Origin: Mesocentrotus franciscanus
Lineage: Eukaryota > Echinodermata > Echinoidea > Camarodonta > Strongylocentrotidae
Assembly: GCA_037976565.1 (NCBI GenBank)
Contig: CP137674.1
Location: forward strand, 34,757,941-34,821,940
Direction: 5' to 3'
DNA: 64,000 nt
The notes below the pieces were generated by a model. It saw only the letters and a program-made list of their open reading frames with translations, made no database searches and was not told the origin of the DNA. A program made the position numbers and the translations under genes. Position 1 is the stretch's first letter; every line of letters starts with the position of its first letter. Shown one piece after another: positions 11,782 through 23,960 of this stretch.

Positions 11782-11838
<57 letters not shown>
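11776..11838. repeat. (GA)n microsatellite
   Basis: A (TGAG)n start passes into a pure GA run from 11785, with one AA interruption. It lies about 25 bp upstream of the GAA tract, making a compound purine tract of about 210 bp. Confidence 0.92.
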
Positions 11839-11862
11839 GTAGGGGAAAGAAGGGGAGGAATA

Positions 11863-11988
11863 GAAGAAGAAGAAGAAGAAGAAGAAGAAGAAGAAGAAGA
11901 AGAAGAAGAAGAAGAAGAAGAAGAAGAAGAAGAAGAAGAAGAAGAAGAAGAAGAAGAAGAAGAAGAAGAAGAAGAAGAAGAAGAAGAA
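11863..11988. repeat. (GAA)42 trinucleotide repeat
   Basis: Forty-two uninterrupted GAA triplets. Homopurine-homopyrimidine mirror tracts of this type can form triplex (H-DNA). The poly-R, poly-S and poly-F frames across it are artefacts of the repeat. Its perfection suggests recent length change. Confidence 0.97.
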
Positions 11989-11990
11989 AA

Positions 11991-13325
11991 CATGAAGGAG
12001 AAACATTAAAAGGTTATATCAAAATGAACTCTTGGCATCAAGAGGTATACCATTGGCATAAGCATGTTTGGTTATGAATCATCATTTTCATAAACATCAT
12101 TGAACAGGATTTATAAAACTTGGATGTAAGCCTAAACAAGTAAAAGTGTGAGAAAAGACAAAACCTACCTAATAATCTATGATCATAGGTCTGATGAATT
12201 TAGGTAATTCTAAACTTCCCTACAGTCATGTAGATCAAAGTTTGATAAATCTTGTGCTGTCAATAATGGAAAGAAAGTGAAAGTAAAGCAATTCATATTA
12301 ATTACTCCACAATGATAATGGATGTTATGAATTCTGCACTGAGAACACAATTTATATTATTGTCTATCAAAATCAGAGGGGGTATTAACTAATAAACATT
12401 AAACACAGAATAAACAGCTTTCTTGCTTTCAATAGACGATTCAAAGCCTAGGTTTATCTCAATTAAGTTTATATTTTATTTTCAATAGAGACTGACATAT
12501 TGTCACTGTCAAAATGATTGATTTGTGACACTTACAAATTCACAGAAATCTATCTTATCAATATAAACATCTAATGTTCTGAATGAGGAAGTAAAATGCT
12601 GAACTATAATTTGGAGCAAAGCCAGTGCTATTTTATTTCTAATGTAATGTACATGTACACAAGGGTTTCTATTTTCAAATTACTTTACTTCCAGAATAGT
12701 ATGTAATAATCCAACATGGATTGGTAAAGGTTTGATATTAAAAATGATCTCTCATTTGCTTATTCTTGTGTGTAGTACAAGAAGGAAGCTTAGAAAATGT
12801 TCAGCATTACAGATATCTTGTTATTCATCTAATGAGTTGAAGAAATATGATTTATAAAAAGAAAACTTTGCTTCTTGATGTCATAGCACATGGACTATAA
12901 TCATAGTATTGGTCATGACTGTGAGATCTATACAAGAGTTAGGAATCCAAATAAACCCAAATTAGTATGGGAAGCAAGAATTAAAAACAACCAAACCTTG
13001 AGTCAGATATTTTTCACCAAAATAGACTTTGGAGAGAATTCAACCACACTTTGTTCTAGCATTTAAATGTCACAATTCAAAGAGGTGGAGGCATCAGGGC
13101 TTCCATTTGTAAAGTGAACACAGCTTTCCCTGTGTGCATGTACTGCATTGTATGATTTCACACTTGTGTCTCTTGATTTTGATATTTCCAAAAGGGTCTT
13201 TGATCCTTATTATATTCTACAGGTATTCATTTCCTCATTTTCCACAGATATGAGTGAAGATCTCATCTAGACTGCCAATAGCTTGCAAATGACCGATGCT
13301 AACTTAACAAGTTCACTACCACGAG
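11991..13325. other. No recognisable gene
   Basis: A+T-rich sequence. No exon, RNA gene or shared repeat was identified. Confidence 0.5.
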
Positions 13326-13332
13326 TCATAGA

Positions 13333-13779
13333 CCCCGTTCTCACTCACTTTGAAAGTGGTCTTAGCTAGACCGCTCCAGAGGAACGAGTCTTGAGGAACG
13401 GTTTGCGAGGGTTCACACTCCGAGCAGTTTTTTATGGCTCAAACCGCTCCACGAGTCAAAGTGGTCTTGTTGCTATGGCAGCTCAAGTCAGCGGGTAAAT
13501 TTTTTCGCGCGCGGAATACTAAGCGTACGTACTACATGTTTCGCGCGAACGTCACTAGCTCACTTCCGTTCAAAGTACGCTTCCGTTCACACTCGCACGT
13601 TAGAGCGCTCCAAACCGCTCTTAATAAGACCCGTTCCTCAAGACCACCTCCCGAGGTGGTCTTCTGGAGCCACTCCAGTCCACTTCCTGGACCACTTTGA
13701 CCGTTCTCACTCACCTAAGAACCGCTCCTGAGGAACGGGTCTTAGTTAGACCGCTCCAACGAAGTGAATGAGAACGGGG
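13333..13779. mobile_element. hAT-like MITE with target-site duplication
   Basis: The left end CCCCGTTCTCACTCACTT and the reverse complement of the right end, CCCCGTTCTCATTCACTT, match at 17 of 18 positions. TCATAGA flanks both ends (13326-13332 and 13780-13786). Including one ambiguous G this becomes GTCATAGA, an 8-bp duplication typical of hAT elements. The interior (447 bp in all) is more G+C-rich than its surroundings and full of short inverted words such as ACCGCTCC and GGAACGGGTCTT. No transposase is encoded; the frames across it are chance. Confidence 0.85.
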
Positions 13780-14064
13780 TCATAGAGCCATTAATTTTTA
13801 CACATGGTACATCTATCCATGGCACTGATATAGGGTTTAGCAATATTCCTACAAGGAAACATTGATGAGAGAAAGAGAAAGACCAGTATTTCTTCTGTAA
13901 TTGCATTCTGTAAGTTGACACCAAGGCAACAAAAATAGCATTTAAAGAAACTTGATATGTGTGAAAAGGTTTGTTAGAAAATACATGTGGAAGAGTGAGA
14001 GAATGGGAGAGAGAGAAAGAAAGATGTGGAGAAAAACAGAACAAATTACATTCAAGGTGACAAA

Positions 14065-14131
14065 AGGGGGATAGGGAGGGAGAGGGAGGGAGGGAGGGAG
14101 GGTGAGAGAGAGAGGGAGAGAGAGAGAGAGT
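14065..14131. repeat. GA/GGGA-rich tract
   Basis: Tandem GGGA words followed by (GA)n, about 65 bp. Confidence 0.85.
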
Positions 14132-14235
14132 GCTTATCATACACTTTTTATTTCAGAATGTTGAAAGAAGATAAAGATGATGATGTTCATACCATGAACC
14201 TGTATTTTCACTTGATTTTCTATATCTATGCCCCC

Positions 14236-14258
14236 AATAAATAAATAAATAAATAAAC
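14236..14258. repeat. (AAAT)n microsatellite
   Basis: Five to six AATA/AAAT tetranucleotide units. Confidence 0.9.
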
Positions 14259-14346
14259 AAATTCCCTTAATTTTTCTATTCACTTTGAATAGTAGGATAT
14301 GTAAAATATTGCTTGGGGCCTAAACTACTGTGCAGGCATCTCCATA

Positions 14347-14416
14347 GGTACACCCAAAGAGATGTGTTATCTCTTTGGTACACCCAAAGAGATGTGTTAT
14401 CTCTTTGGTACACCCA
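14347..14416. repeat. 30-bp tandem repeat with internal hairpin
   Basis: Two full units and a third partial unit of a 30-bp repeat beginning GGTACACCC. Each full unit contains AAAGAGAT, GTGTT and ATCTCTTT, a perfect 8-bp stem with a 5-base loop. Confidence 0.93.
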
Positions 14417-14950
14417 TCAGTCCTTTGATTTCCCTTTCTCTGATTCTATTTACGTATCTATTGAGGGTTGGGAGATGGTTGTCAGGTTCTCATTTCAAAG
14501 GCCATGTACAGTAATGATAAGTGACACACTATCAAGGCTATAAAACATGATTATTATCATTGTTTGGATACTGATATCTTCTAACATGCCTAAAGAGTCC
14601 TTTACTTCAAAGCCATTGTGAAAAGATTTGGGTGCCCCAACAATTACTCCAGGCTTCATTTCATCAAAGATCTATAGGGTTAGGGTTAGGTACAATGTTT
14701 GGTCCAGGTTTGAAGTTAAGAATTGGGTTAGTGTAGGACCGCAGAGCAATTGTTGTTGGAGCATGCATTGTAAAACCCAGATTTGACAGGAGTCATGGAA
14801 GGAAATTTAAGTCAGGTGTTATACATCATCTTGTCCAATATATTACTAGGCAACTAAATAAGAAATCCAAATTCAATTAAAGAAATAAACTGAAAGAAAT
14901 TAAAATTGCAATATTAGACATGGACAGAGATAACAGTTGATATACGACAC

Positions 14951-15298
14951 GGGAGTGTCGTGGTCGAGTGGTTTAAGGTGCTTGACTGGAGATGCGAAGG
15001 TCGAGGGTTCGAATCCCGACATGTCACTAATATCCTTTGGCAAGATATTAACCTGCACTTGCTACTCTCCACCCAGGTGTTAAATGGGTACCCGGTAGGA
15101 TGCGACCGTCATTGTTGGTCAAACAGTTTTGAGCATCAAGTAATGTCTGGCTGGAATACTCCCCAGGGAGTGGAGATTGTGGACACAGTGTGTGCAGGCA
15201 AGTATTTAATCCAATGACCGGGGTAATAATATATCTGTAAAGCTTAGAGACATCATAGATGTATTAAGCGCTATATAAAAGCGGAGTTCTTATTATTA
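14951..15298 (+). mobile_element. Full-length tRNA-derived SINE
   Basis: The head has an A-box-like TGGTCGAGTGG (14961-14971) and a perfect B box GGTTCGAATCC (15006-15016), as in a serine- or leucine-type tRNA. A body follows with CCACCCAGGTGTTAAATGGG, TGGCTGGAATACTCCCCAGG, GACCGGGGTAATAATATAT and CTGTAAAGC, then GCGCTATATAAAAGCGG and a (TTA)n tail. Related copies lie at 9470-9665 (minus), 58741-58838 and 62004-62280 (minus). It would be transcribed by pol III and mobilised by a LINE in trans; no partner LINE is in the window. The 85-codon frame across it is not a gene. Confidence 0.92.
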
Positions 15299-15299
15299 T

Positions 15300-17238
15300 T
15301 ACCTACCAAGCATATATCTCATTTATATGGCACACATCAAAATATTCGTTGTCATCTTATGGAACTAAGAAAAATCGTAAATACAGAGGAATCTAATTTT
15401 GTTGCTTCCTAAAGAATATCAGTGCAAAGTTTTCAATTTCTGTGGTTAAAGTGTTTTGATATATCCATGTTTCATCAAAGACACAGTCTATTCACCCGAT
15501 GTTTTGAAGGGAACTTAAGGTGTAGAATTGATGGTGTCTGAATCCCAATATCACTGAGATATAAGCCTCAATTTCGGAGAGGATCCCAGCCAAGTCGTTG
15601 ATAGAACCACAAGAGTTTGCTCTAAATTGAAGATGATGAGGAGGATTCGCGCATGGAGAGAAAGTGAATTGATAACAAACAGGCAAGGCACGGTTGCTTG
15701 ACGTTCCTCTATTGTATTCTTATTAGCACCCATATCCTGCTGGCACAGACTCACGTACACCCATCATTCCTGGTGGCGCCAACCAAATATCGACGGTAAT
15801 ATCACAAAGCGTCGGTCCGATCATCCCTCCAGGACATCTTACACCTCTGGCAGTGAAAAATTTACGCTGGATCCCTGACAAAAAAAAAAATCATTGGCTG
15901 CAACAAAATTCACTCCAAAATGATTCCACAGCCTCGCCTCCAATTGTTTCACTATCTGATATAATCCCAATTCTAAGGTGAATAGGTGAGTTAATTGCTT
16001 GTATATTGGGATGGATATAAGATAGGTAGTTCTGATTTATGAGCTGGGTCATAGGCAGATGTAGAGAAAGAGGATGATGAGACAAAGCCTAAGAGAAATA
16101 CCAACAGCCTTGAGATATAGGAAGCCAGTCACTGCATCTAAGTGATTCAGAAATTAGGTTTGGCTCTAGGGACTAACACTCTGATCAGCCAGCCAATCCA
16201 TTCCGTCCCCATTTCTATTTTTGAGCCACACTTCCAATAACTATTGCATCCAATAAACAAATAATGAGAAGGAGAGTTGCTGAGACAAAGGCTCCTTGCA
16301 GTCAGAAAAAAGTGATAATCAGATAATGCCATGAGCAAAATTATTGCTAATATTTCTGTTTATTTTTCTAACAAAAAGAAAATCAATATTATGCATGCAA
16401 TCAGAGTGCCGTATTGTATTAATTGTAAATCACAGTATAGTATTTCACTGGCTAGATACCTAGACAGGATAAGAATTACATAAAAAACCTAAACAAACAA
16501 ATGCTCAGATATCATATCCTATGTGGTTATATTACAGTAAATTATCCCAAGGAATATGTTTTTATTTTCCAGGCATATTACCCTTTTCTTTCCAAAATTG
16601 AATGCTATATTAAAAAGTGGAATACATCGAAGGAATGTAATTATACAGCTATGATTAGGCTTGCTTATATCAGACTTTTATATGTCAGTAACAGTGATGT
16701 ATATCAAATGCATTATTACACAGAACACTAAGGTCAATCAATATAGCAATCCAAGTAGAATTCTGAATCCAGTAATTGTGGTCATAATACACTACAAAGC
16801 AATTTAATCAGTTATCTGCAAGTGGAAAGGTGCTATTAAAAAAAGAACAATTATTTTTATGATTCCATTTTAAGAGAAAATTCAGTGTTCATAAATTCTA
16901 CATTTATATTCTAAATTTTAAATTATTTGATTGAGAACTGACTCTTTGTTATCTATCATATTTGTACTGCTCTGTACTCTGCTTATATCCCAGGTATCAT
17001 GGGATGATCTTAATCCCACTTATGAAAAAATCAACAATCAATTTCTCATCTTTCTGTATGAATGTCATGAGATGAAGGAAATTGCAGCTCCAAAAATTAG
17101 CATAAGATGTGAATGACATAAAGTAAAATAGAACTTGGAATAGAAACATAAGAAAGTAAAAAAAATTAAAAAGCAATATCATCAATAGTGAAAAGAGCGA
17201 TAAAATAAGGGACAAGAAGGGAGCACAATAGAGAAAAG
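15300..17238. other. No recognisable gene
   Basis: The part at 15480-15860 is less A+T-rich than its neighbours and may be an old repeat or regulatory DNA, but no motif, inverted end or splice-supported frame identifies it. The remainder is A+T-rich non-coding sequence. Confidence 0.4.
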
Positions 17239-17239
17239 G

Positions 17240-17289
17240 TGAGAGAGGGAGAGAGAGAGAGAGAGAGAGAGAAGGGAAGGGGGAGGGGC
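17240..17289. repeat. GA-rich tract
   Basis: (GA)n passing into GGGAAGGGGGAGGGG. Confidence 0.88.
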
Positions 17290-17920
17290 AAAAATGAAAG
17301 CAAATAACCAAATTAGAGAGCATTGATGCCTTTTTTGTCAGTCAGCATTAATGTGTTTTTGTATCTCTCTGTGAAAGAATCCATTTCATATCCATTCTTC
17401 ATATTTTGTGATGAAATTAATTAGAGTGCACATCAATAGTCATATTCTTTATTATTCCATCGTCATTATAGTAATGGTAATGGTACAGTAGAGATAATCA
17501 TTAAAACCACGCTCACTCTTCCTCATCTGTCCATCTCTCCCTCTCTTTCTCTCCACCCCTTTTACAGGCTTTGTACTTTTGTTTACTCCAGCCAGAAAAT
17601 AATGAGAATGTCATTCATTCTGTCAAATCTCTCACCCCTTTCTTTCTGACTTCCATATTATCCCCTTTCTCTACTTATTTTTTTCTTTCCTTTTCAGGTT
17701 CATTTAATCATTACTTATGTACTTTCTATTTTTCAAAACTTATCTATGAATTTCAATAGCTGTTTTTTTCTCTCTCTTTCTCCTTCACTCCTACATAATG
17801 ATATCCTCTCCATCTCTTACCATACTTCCATTGCATTTTCCCCCCTGTATTTCTCCCAATCTCTCTGCACTCTTAATCTGTATTCCTCTCTTTCTATATT
17901 TGTCTCACTTTCAATCTTGT

Positions 17921-20900
17921 TCTTCCTCCATCTCTCTACCAATCTTGTCCCTCCATCTCTGTACCAATATTCTCCCTCCATCTCTCTACCAATCTTCTTC
18001 CTCCATCTCTCTACCGATCTTCTTCCTGCATCTCTCTACCAATCTTCTCCCTCCATCTCTCTACCAATCTTCTCCCACCATCTCTTTACCAATCTTCTCC
18101 CTCCGTCTCTCTACCAATCTTCTTCCTCCATCTCTCTACCGATCTTCTTCTTCCATCTCTTTACCAATCTTCTCCCTCCATCTCTGTACCAATCTTCTCC
18201 CTCCATCTCTCTACCAATCTTCTTCCTCCATCTCTCTACCAATCTTCTTCCTCCATCTCTCTACCAATCTTCTCCCTCCATCTCTCTACCAATCTTCTTC
18301 CTCCATCTCTCTACCAATCTTCTCCCTCCATCTCTCTACCAATCTTCTTCCTCCATCTCTCTACCAATCTTCTTCCTGCATCTCTCTACCAATCTTCTTC
18401 CTCCATCTCTCTACCAATCTTCTTCCTCCTTTTCTCTGCCAATCTTCTTCTTCAATCTCTCTACCAATCTTCTTCCTGCATCTCTCTACCAATCTTCTCC
18501 CTCCATCTCTCTACCAATCTTCTCCCACCATCTCTTTACCAATCTTCTCCCTCCGTCTCTCTACCAATCTTCTTCCTCCATCTCTCTACCGATCTTCTTC
18601 TTCCATCTCTCTACCAATCTTCTCCTTCCATCTCTCTACCAATCTTCTTCCTCCATCTCTCTACCAATCTTCTTCCTCCATCTCTCTACCAATCTTCTCC
18701 CTCCATCTCTCTACCAATCTTCTTCCTCCATCTCTCTACCAATCTTCTCCCTCCATCTCTCTACCAATCTTCTTCCTCCATCTCTCTACCAATCTTCTTC
18801 CTCCATCTCTCGTCCAATCTTCTTCCTCCATCTCTCTACCAATCTTCTTCCTCCTTTTCTCTGCCAATCTTCTTCTTCAATCTCTCTACCAATCTTCTCC
18901 CACCATCTCTTTACCAATCTTCTCCCTCCGTCTCTCTACCAATCTTCTTCCTCCATCTCTCTACCAATCTTCTTCTTCTTCCATCTCTCTACCAATCTTC
19001 TCCTTCCATCTCTCTACCAATCTTCTTCCTCCATCTCTCTACCAATCTTCTTCCTCCATCTCTCTACCAATCTTCTCCCTCCATCTCTCTACCAATCTTC
19101 TTCCTCCATCTCTCTACCAATCTTCTTCCTCCATCTCTCTACCAATCTTCTTCTTCCATCTCTCTACCAATCTTCTTCCTCCATCTCTCTACCAATCTTC
19201 TTCCTGCATCTCTCTTCCAATCTTCTTCCTCCATCTCTCTACCAATCTTCTCCCTCCCTCTCTCTACCAATCTTCTTTCTCCATCTCTACACCAATCTTC
19301 TTCCTGCATCTCTCTACCAATCTTCTTCTTCCCTCTCTCTACCAAACTTCTTCTTCCATCTCTCTACCAATCTCCTTCCTGCATCTCTCTACCAATCTTC
19401 TTCTTCCCTCTCTCTACCAAACTTCTTCTTCCATCTCTCTACCAATCTTCTCCCTCCATCTCTCTACCAATCTTCTTCCTCCATCTCTCTACCAATCTTC
19501 TCCCTCCATCTCTCTACCAATCTTCTTCCTCCATCTCTCTACCAATCTTCTTCCTCCATCTCTCGTCCAATCTTCTTCCTCCATCTCTCTACCAATCTTC
19601 TTCCTCCTTTTCTCTGCCAATCTTCTTCTTCAATCTCTCTACCAATCTTCTCCCACAATCTCTTTACCAATCTTCTCCCTCCGTCTCTCTACCAATCTTC
19701 TCCCTCCATCTCTCTACCAATCTTCTTCCTGCATCTCTCTACCAATCTTCTTCCTCCTTTTCTCTGCCAATCTTCTTCTTCAATCTCTCTACCAATCTTC
19801 TTCCTGCATCTCTCTACCAATCTTCTTCCTCCATCTCTCTACCAATCTTCTTCCTCCATCTCTCGTCCAATCTTCTTCCTCCATCTCTCTACCAATCTTC
19901 TTCCTCCTTTTCTCTGCCAATCTTCTTCTTCAATCTCTCTACCAATCTTCTCCCACAATCTCTTTACCAATCTTCTCCCTCCGTCTCTCTACCAATCTTC
20001 TTCCTCCATCTCTCTACCAATCTTCTTCTTCTTCCATCTCTCTACCAATCTTCTCCTTCCATCTCTCTACCAATCTTCTTCCTCCATCTCTCTACCAATC
20101 TTCTTCCTGCATCTCTCTACCAATCTTCTCCCTCCATCTCTCTACCAATCTTCTTCCTCCATCTCTCTACCAATCTTCTCCCTCCATCTCTCTACCAATC
20201 TTCTTCCTGCATCTCTCTACCAATCTTCTTCCTCCTTTTCTCTGCCAATCTTCTTCTTCAATCTCTCTACCAATCTTCTTCCTGCATCTCTCTACCAATC
20301 TTCTCCCTCCATCTCTCTACCAATCTTCTTCCCTCCATCTCTCTACCAATCTTCTTCCTCCATCTCTCTACAAATCTTCTCCCTCCATCTCTCTACCAAT
20401 CTTCTTCCTCCTTTTCTCTGCCAATCTTATTCTTCAATCTCTCTGCCAATCTTCTTCCTCCATCTCTCTACCAATCTTCTTCCTCCATCTCTCTACCAAT
20501 CTTCTTCCTGCATCTCTCTACCAATCTTCTTCCTCCATCTCTCTACCAATCTTCTTCCTCCTTTTCTCTGCCAATCTTCTTCTTCAATCTCTCTACCAAT
20601 CTTCTCCCTCCATCTCTCTACCAATCTTCTCCCACCATCTCTTTACCAATCTTCTCCCTCCGTCTCTCTACCAATCTTCTTCCTCCATCTCTCTACCGAT
20701 CTTCTTCTTCCATCTCTCTACCAATCTTCTCCTTCCATCTCTCTACCAATCTTCTTCCTCCATCTCTCTACCAATCTTCTTCCTCCATCTCTCTACCAAT
20801 CTTCTCCCTCCATCTCTCTACCAATCTTCTTCCTCTATCTCTCTACCAATCCTCTCCCTCCATCTCTCTACCAATCTTCTTCCTCCATCTCTCTACCAAT

Positions 20901-23900
20901 CTTCTTCCTCCATCTCTCGTCCAATCTTCTTCCTCCATCTCTCTACCAATCTTCTTCCTCCTTTTCTCTGCCAATCTTCTTCTTCAATCTCTCTACCAAT
21001 CTTCTCCCACCATCTCTTTACCAATCTTCTCCCTCCGTCTCTCTACCAATCTTCTTCCTCCATCTCTCTACCAATCTTCTCCCTCCATCTCTCTACCAAT
21101 CTTCTTCCTCCATCTCTCTACCAATCTTCTTCCTCCATCTCTCGTCCAATCTTCTTCCTCCATCTCTCTACCAATCTTCTCCCTCCATCTCTCTACCAAT
21201 CTTCTTCCTCTATCTCTCTACCAATCCTCTCCCTCCATCTCTCTACCAATCTTCTTCCTCCATCTCTCTACCAATCTTCTTCCTCCATCTCTCGTCCAAT
21301 CTTCTTCCTCCATCTCTCTACCAATCTTCTTCCTCCTTTTCTCTGCCAATCTTCTTCTTCAATCTCTCTACCAATCTTCTCCCACCATCTCTTTACCAAT
21401 CTTCTCCCTCCGTCTCTCTACCAATCTTCTTCCTCCATCTCTCTACCAATCTTCTCCCTCCATCTCTCTACCAATCTTCTTCCTGCATCTCTCTACCAAT
21501 CTTCTTCCTCCTTTTCTCTGCCAATCTTCTTCTTCAATCTCTCTACCAATCTTCTTCCTGCATCTCTCTACCAATCTTCTCCCTCCATCTCTCTACCAAT
21601 CTTCTTCCCTCCATCTCTCTACCAATCTTCTTCCTCCATCTCTCTACAAATCTTCTCCCTCCATCTCTCTACCAATCTTCTTCCTCCTTTTCTCTGCCAA
21701 TCTTATTCTTCAATCTCTCTGCCAATCTTCTTCCTCCATCTCTCTACCAATCTTCTTCCTCCATCTCTCTACCAATCTTCTTCCTGCATCTCTCTACCAA
21801 TCTTCTTCCTCCATCTCTCTACCAATCTTCTTCCTCCTTTTCTCTGCCAATCTTCTTCTTCAATCTCTCTACCAATCTTCTCCCTCCATCTCTCTACCAA
21901 TCTTCTCCCACCATCTCTTTACCAATCTTCTCCCTCCGTCTCTCTACCAATCTTCTTCCTCCATCTCTCTACCGATCTTCTTCTTCCATCTCTCTACCAA
22001 TCTTCTCCTTCCATCTCTCTACCAATCTTCTTCCTCCATCTCTCTACCAATCTTCTTCCTCCATCTCTCTACCAATCTTCTCCCTCCATCTCTCTACCAA
22101 TCTTCTTCCTCTATCTCTCTACCAATCCTCTCCCTCCATCTCTCTACCAATCTTCTTCCTCCATCTCTCTACCAATCTTCTTCCTCCATCTCTCGTCCAA
22201 TCTTCTTCCTCCATCTCTCTACCAATCTTCTTCCTCCTTTTCTCTGCCAATCTTCTTCTTCAATCTCTCTACCAATCTTCTCCCACCATCTCTTTACCAA
22301 TCTTCTCCCTCCGTCTCTCTACCAATCTTCTTCCTCCATCTCTCTACCAATCTTCTCCCTCCATCTCTCTACCAATCTTCTTCCTCCATCTCTCTACCAA
22401 TCTTCTTCCTCCATCTCTCGTCCAATCTTCTTCCTCCATCTCTCTACCAATCTTCTCCCTCCATCTCTCTACCAATCTTCTTCCTCTATCTCTCTACCAA
22501 TCCTCTCCCTCCATCTCTCTACCAATCTTCTTCCTCCATCTCTCTACCAATCTTCTTCCTCCATCTCTCGTCCAATCTTCTTCCTCCATCTCTCTACCAA
22601 TCTTCTTCCTCCTTTTCTCTGCCAATCTTCTTCTTCAATCTCTCTACCAATCTTCTCCCACCATCTCTTTACCAATCTTCTCCCTCCGTCTCTCTACCAA
22701 TCTTCTTCCTCCATCTCTCTACCAATCTTCTCCCTCCATCTCTCTACCAATCTTCTTCCTCCATCTCTCTACCAATCTTCTTCCTCCATCTCTCGTCCAA
22801 TCTTCTTCCTCCATCTCTCTACCAATCTTCTCCCTCCATCTCTCTACCAATCTTCTTCCTCCATCTCTCTACCAATCTTCTCCCTCCATCTCTCTACCAA
22901 TCTTCTTCCTGCATCTCTCTACCAATCTTCTTCCTCCTTTTCTCTGCCAATCTTCTTCTTCAATCTCTCTACCAATCTTCTTCCTGCATCTCTCTACCAA
23001 TCTTCTCCCTCCATCTCTCTACCAATCTTCTTCCTCCATCTCTCTACCAATCTTCTTCCTCCATCTCTCTACAAATCTTCTCCCTCCATCTCTCTACCAA
23101 TCTTCTTCCTCCTTTTCTCTGCCAATCTTCTTCTTCAATCTCTCTGCCAATCTTCTTCTTCAATCTCTCTACCAATCTTCTTCCTGCATCTCTCTACCAA
23201 TCTTCTCCCTCCATCTCTCTACCAATCTTCTTCCTCTATCTCTCTACCAATCTTCTCCCTCCATCTCTCTACCAATCTTCTTCCTCCATCTCCCTACCAA
23301 TCTTCTCCCTCCATCTCTCTACCAATCTTCTTCCTCCATCTCAACAAATCTTCTTCTTCCCTCTCTCTACCAATTTTCTTCTTCCATCTCTCTACCAATT
23401 TTCTTCTTCCATCTCTCTACCAATCTTCTTCCTCCATCTCTCTACCAATCTTCTTCCTGCATCTCTCTTCCAATCTTCTTCCTCCGCCTCTCTACCAATC
23501 TTCTCCCTCCATCTCTCTACCAATCTTCTTTCTCCATCTCTACACCAATCTCCTTCCTGCATCTCTCTACCAATCTTCTTCTTCCCTCTCTCTACCAAAC
23601 TTCTTCTTCCATCTCTCTACTAATCTTCTTCCTGCATCTCTCCACCAATCTTCTTCCTGCATCTCTCTACCAATCTTCTTCCTGCATCTCTCTACCAATC
23701 TTCTTCCTGCATCTCTCTACAGATCTTCTCCCTCTTTCTCTTTACCAATCTTCTCCCTCAATCTCTCTTCCATTCTTCTTCCTCTATCTCTCTTCCAATC
23801 TTCTTCCTCCATTTCTTTACCAATCTTCTCCCTCCATCTCTCTACCGATCTTCTCCCTCATTCTCTTTACCAATCTTCTCCCTCAATCTCTCTTCCATTC

Positions 23901-23960
23901 TTCTTCCTCCACTTCTTTACCAATCTTCTTCCTCAATCTCTCCACCAACCCTCTCCCTCC
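17921..23960. repeat. 25-bp minisatellite array, about 240 copies
   Basis: About 6 kb of a 25-bp unit, ACCAATCTTCTTCC then TCCATCTCTCT, in tandem. Common variants are CTCCC for TTCCT, CTGCATC, CCGTCTC, TTTTCTCTGCC and TCGTCCAATC. One 26-bp unit (TTCCCTCC) marks a larger duplication. The plus strand is nearly free of G. Because 25 leaves remainder 1 when divided by 3, all three plus-strand frames read the same 25-residue cycle (TNLLPPSLYQ, SSSSISLPIF, FLHLS), and none contains a stop. The 2,092- and 1,941-codon frames are therefore artefacts, not proteins. Units degenerate at both edges. Confidence 0.97.
20120..22672. repeat. 1,276-bp higher-order tandem duplication in the minisatellite
   Basis: Rare unit variants recur in the same order 1,276 bp apart. 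The 26-bp CTTCTTCCCT unit starts at 20325 and 21601, and CTCTATCTCTC with the CCAATCCTCTCCC variant lies at 20833 and 22109. CTACAAATC and CTTATTCTTC variants follow each 26-bp unit in both copies. The match breaks at about 20120 on the left and again near 22750, so there are two copies, about 20120-21395 and 21396-22672, with a short start of a third. 1,276 equals 51 units of 25 plus one extra base. This fits unequal exchange within the array. Confidence 0.85.

Noticed and set aside
11619..12077. Poly-S, poly-F and poly-R open frames
   Set aside because: They are translations of the (GA)n and (GAA)42 tracts.
14672..14690. Telomere-like TTAGGG repeats
   Set aside because: Only about two to three units (TAGGGTTAGGGTTAGG), isolated in A+T-rich DNA. 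This is within chance for short words and gives no sign of a telomere.
14951..15024. Functional tRNA gene
   Set aside because: A and B boxes are good, but the acceptor stem does not close and a SINE body and (TTA)n tail follow.
14960..15217. 85-codon plus-strand frame
   Set aside because: It lies within the tRNA-derived SINE and starts in the pol III head.
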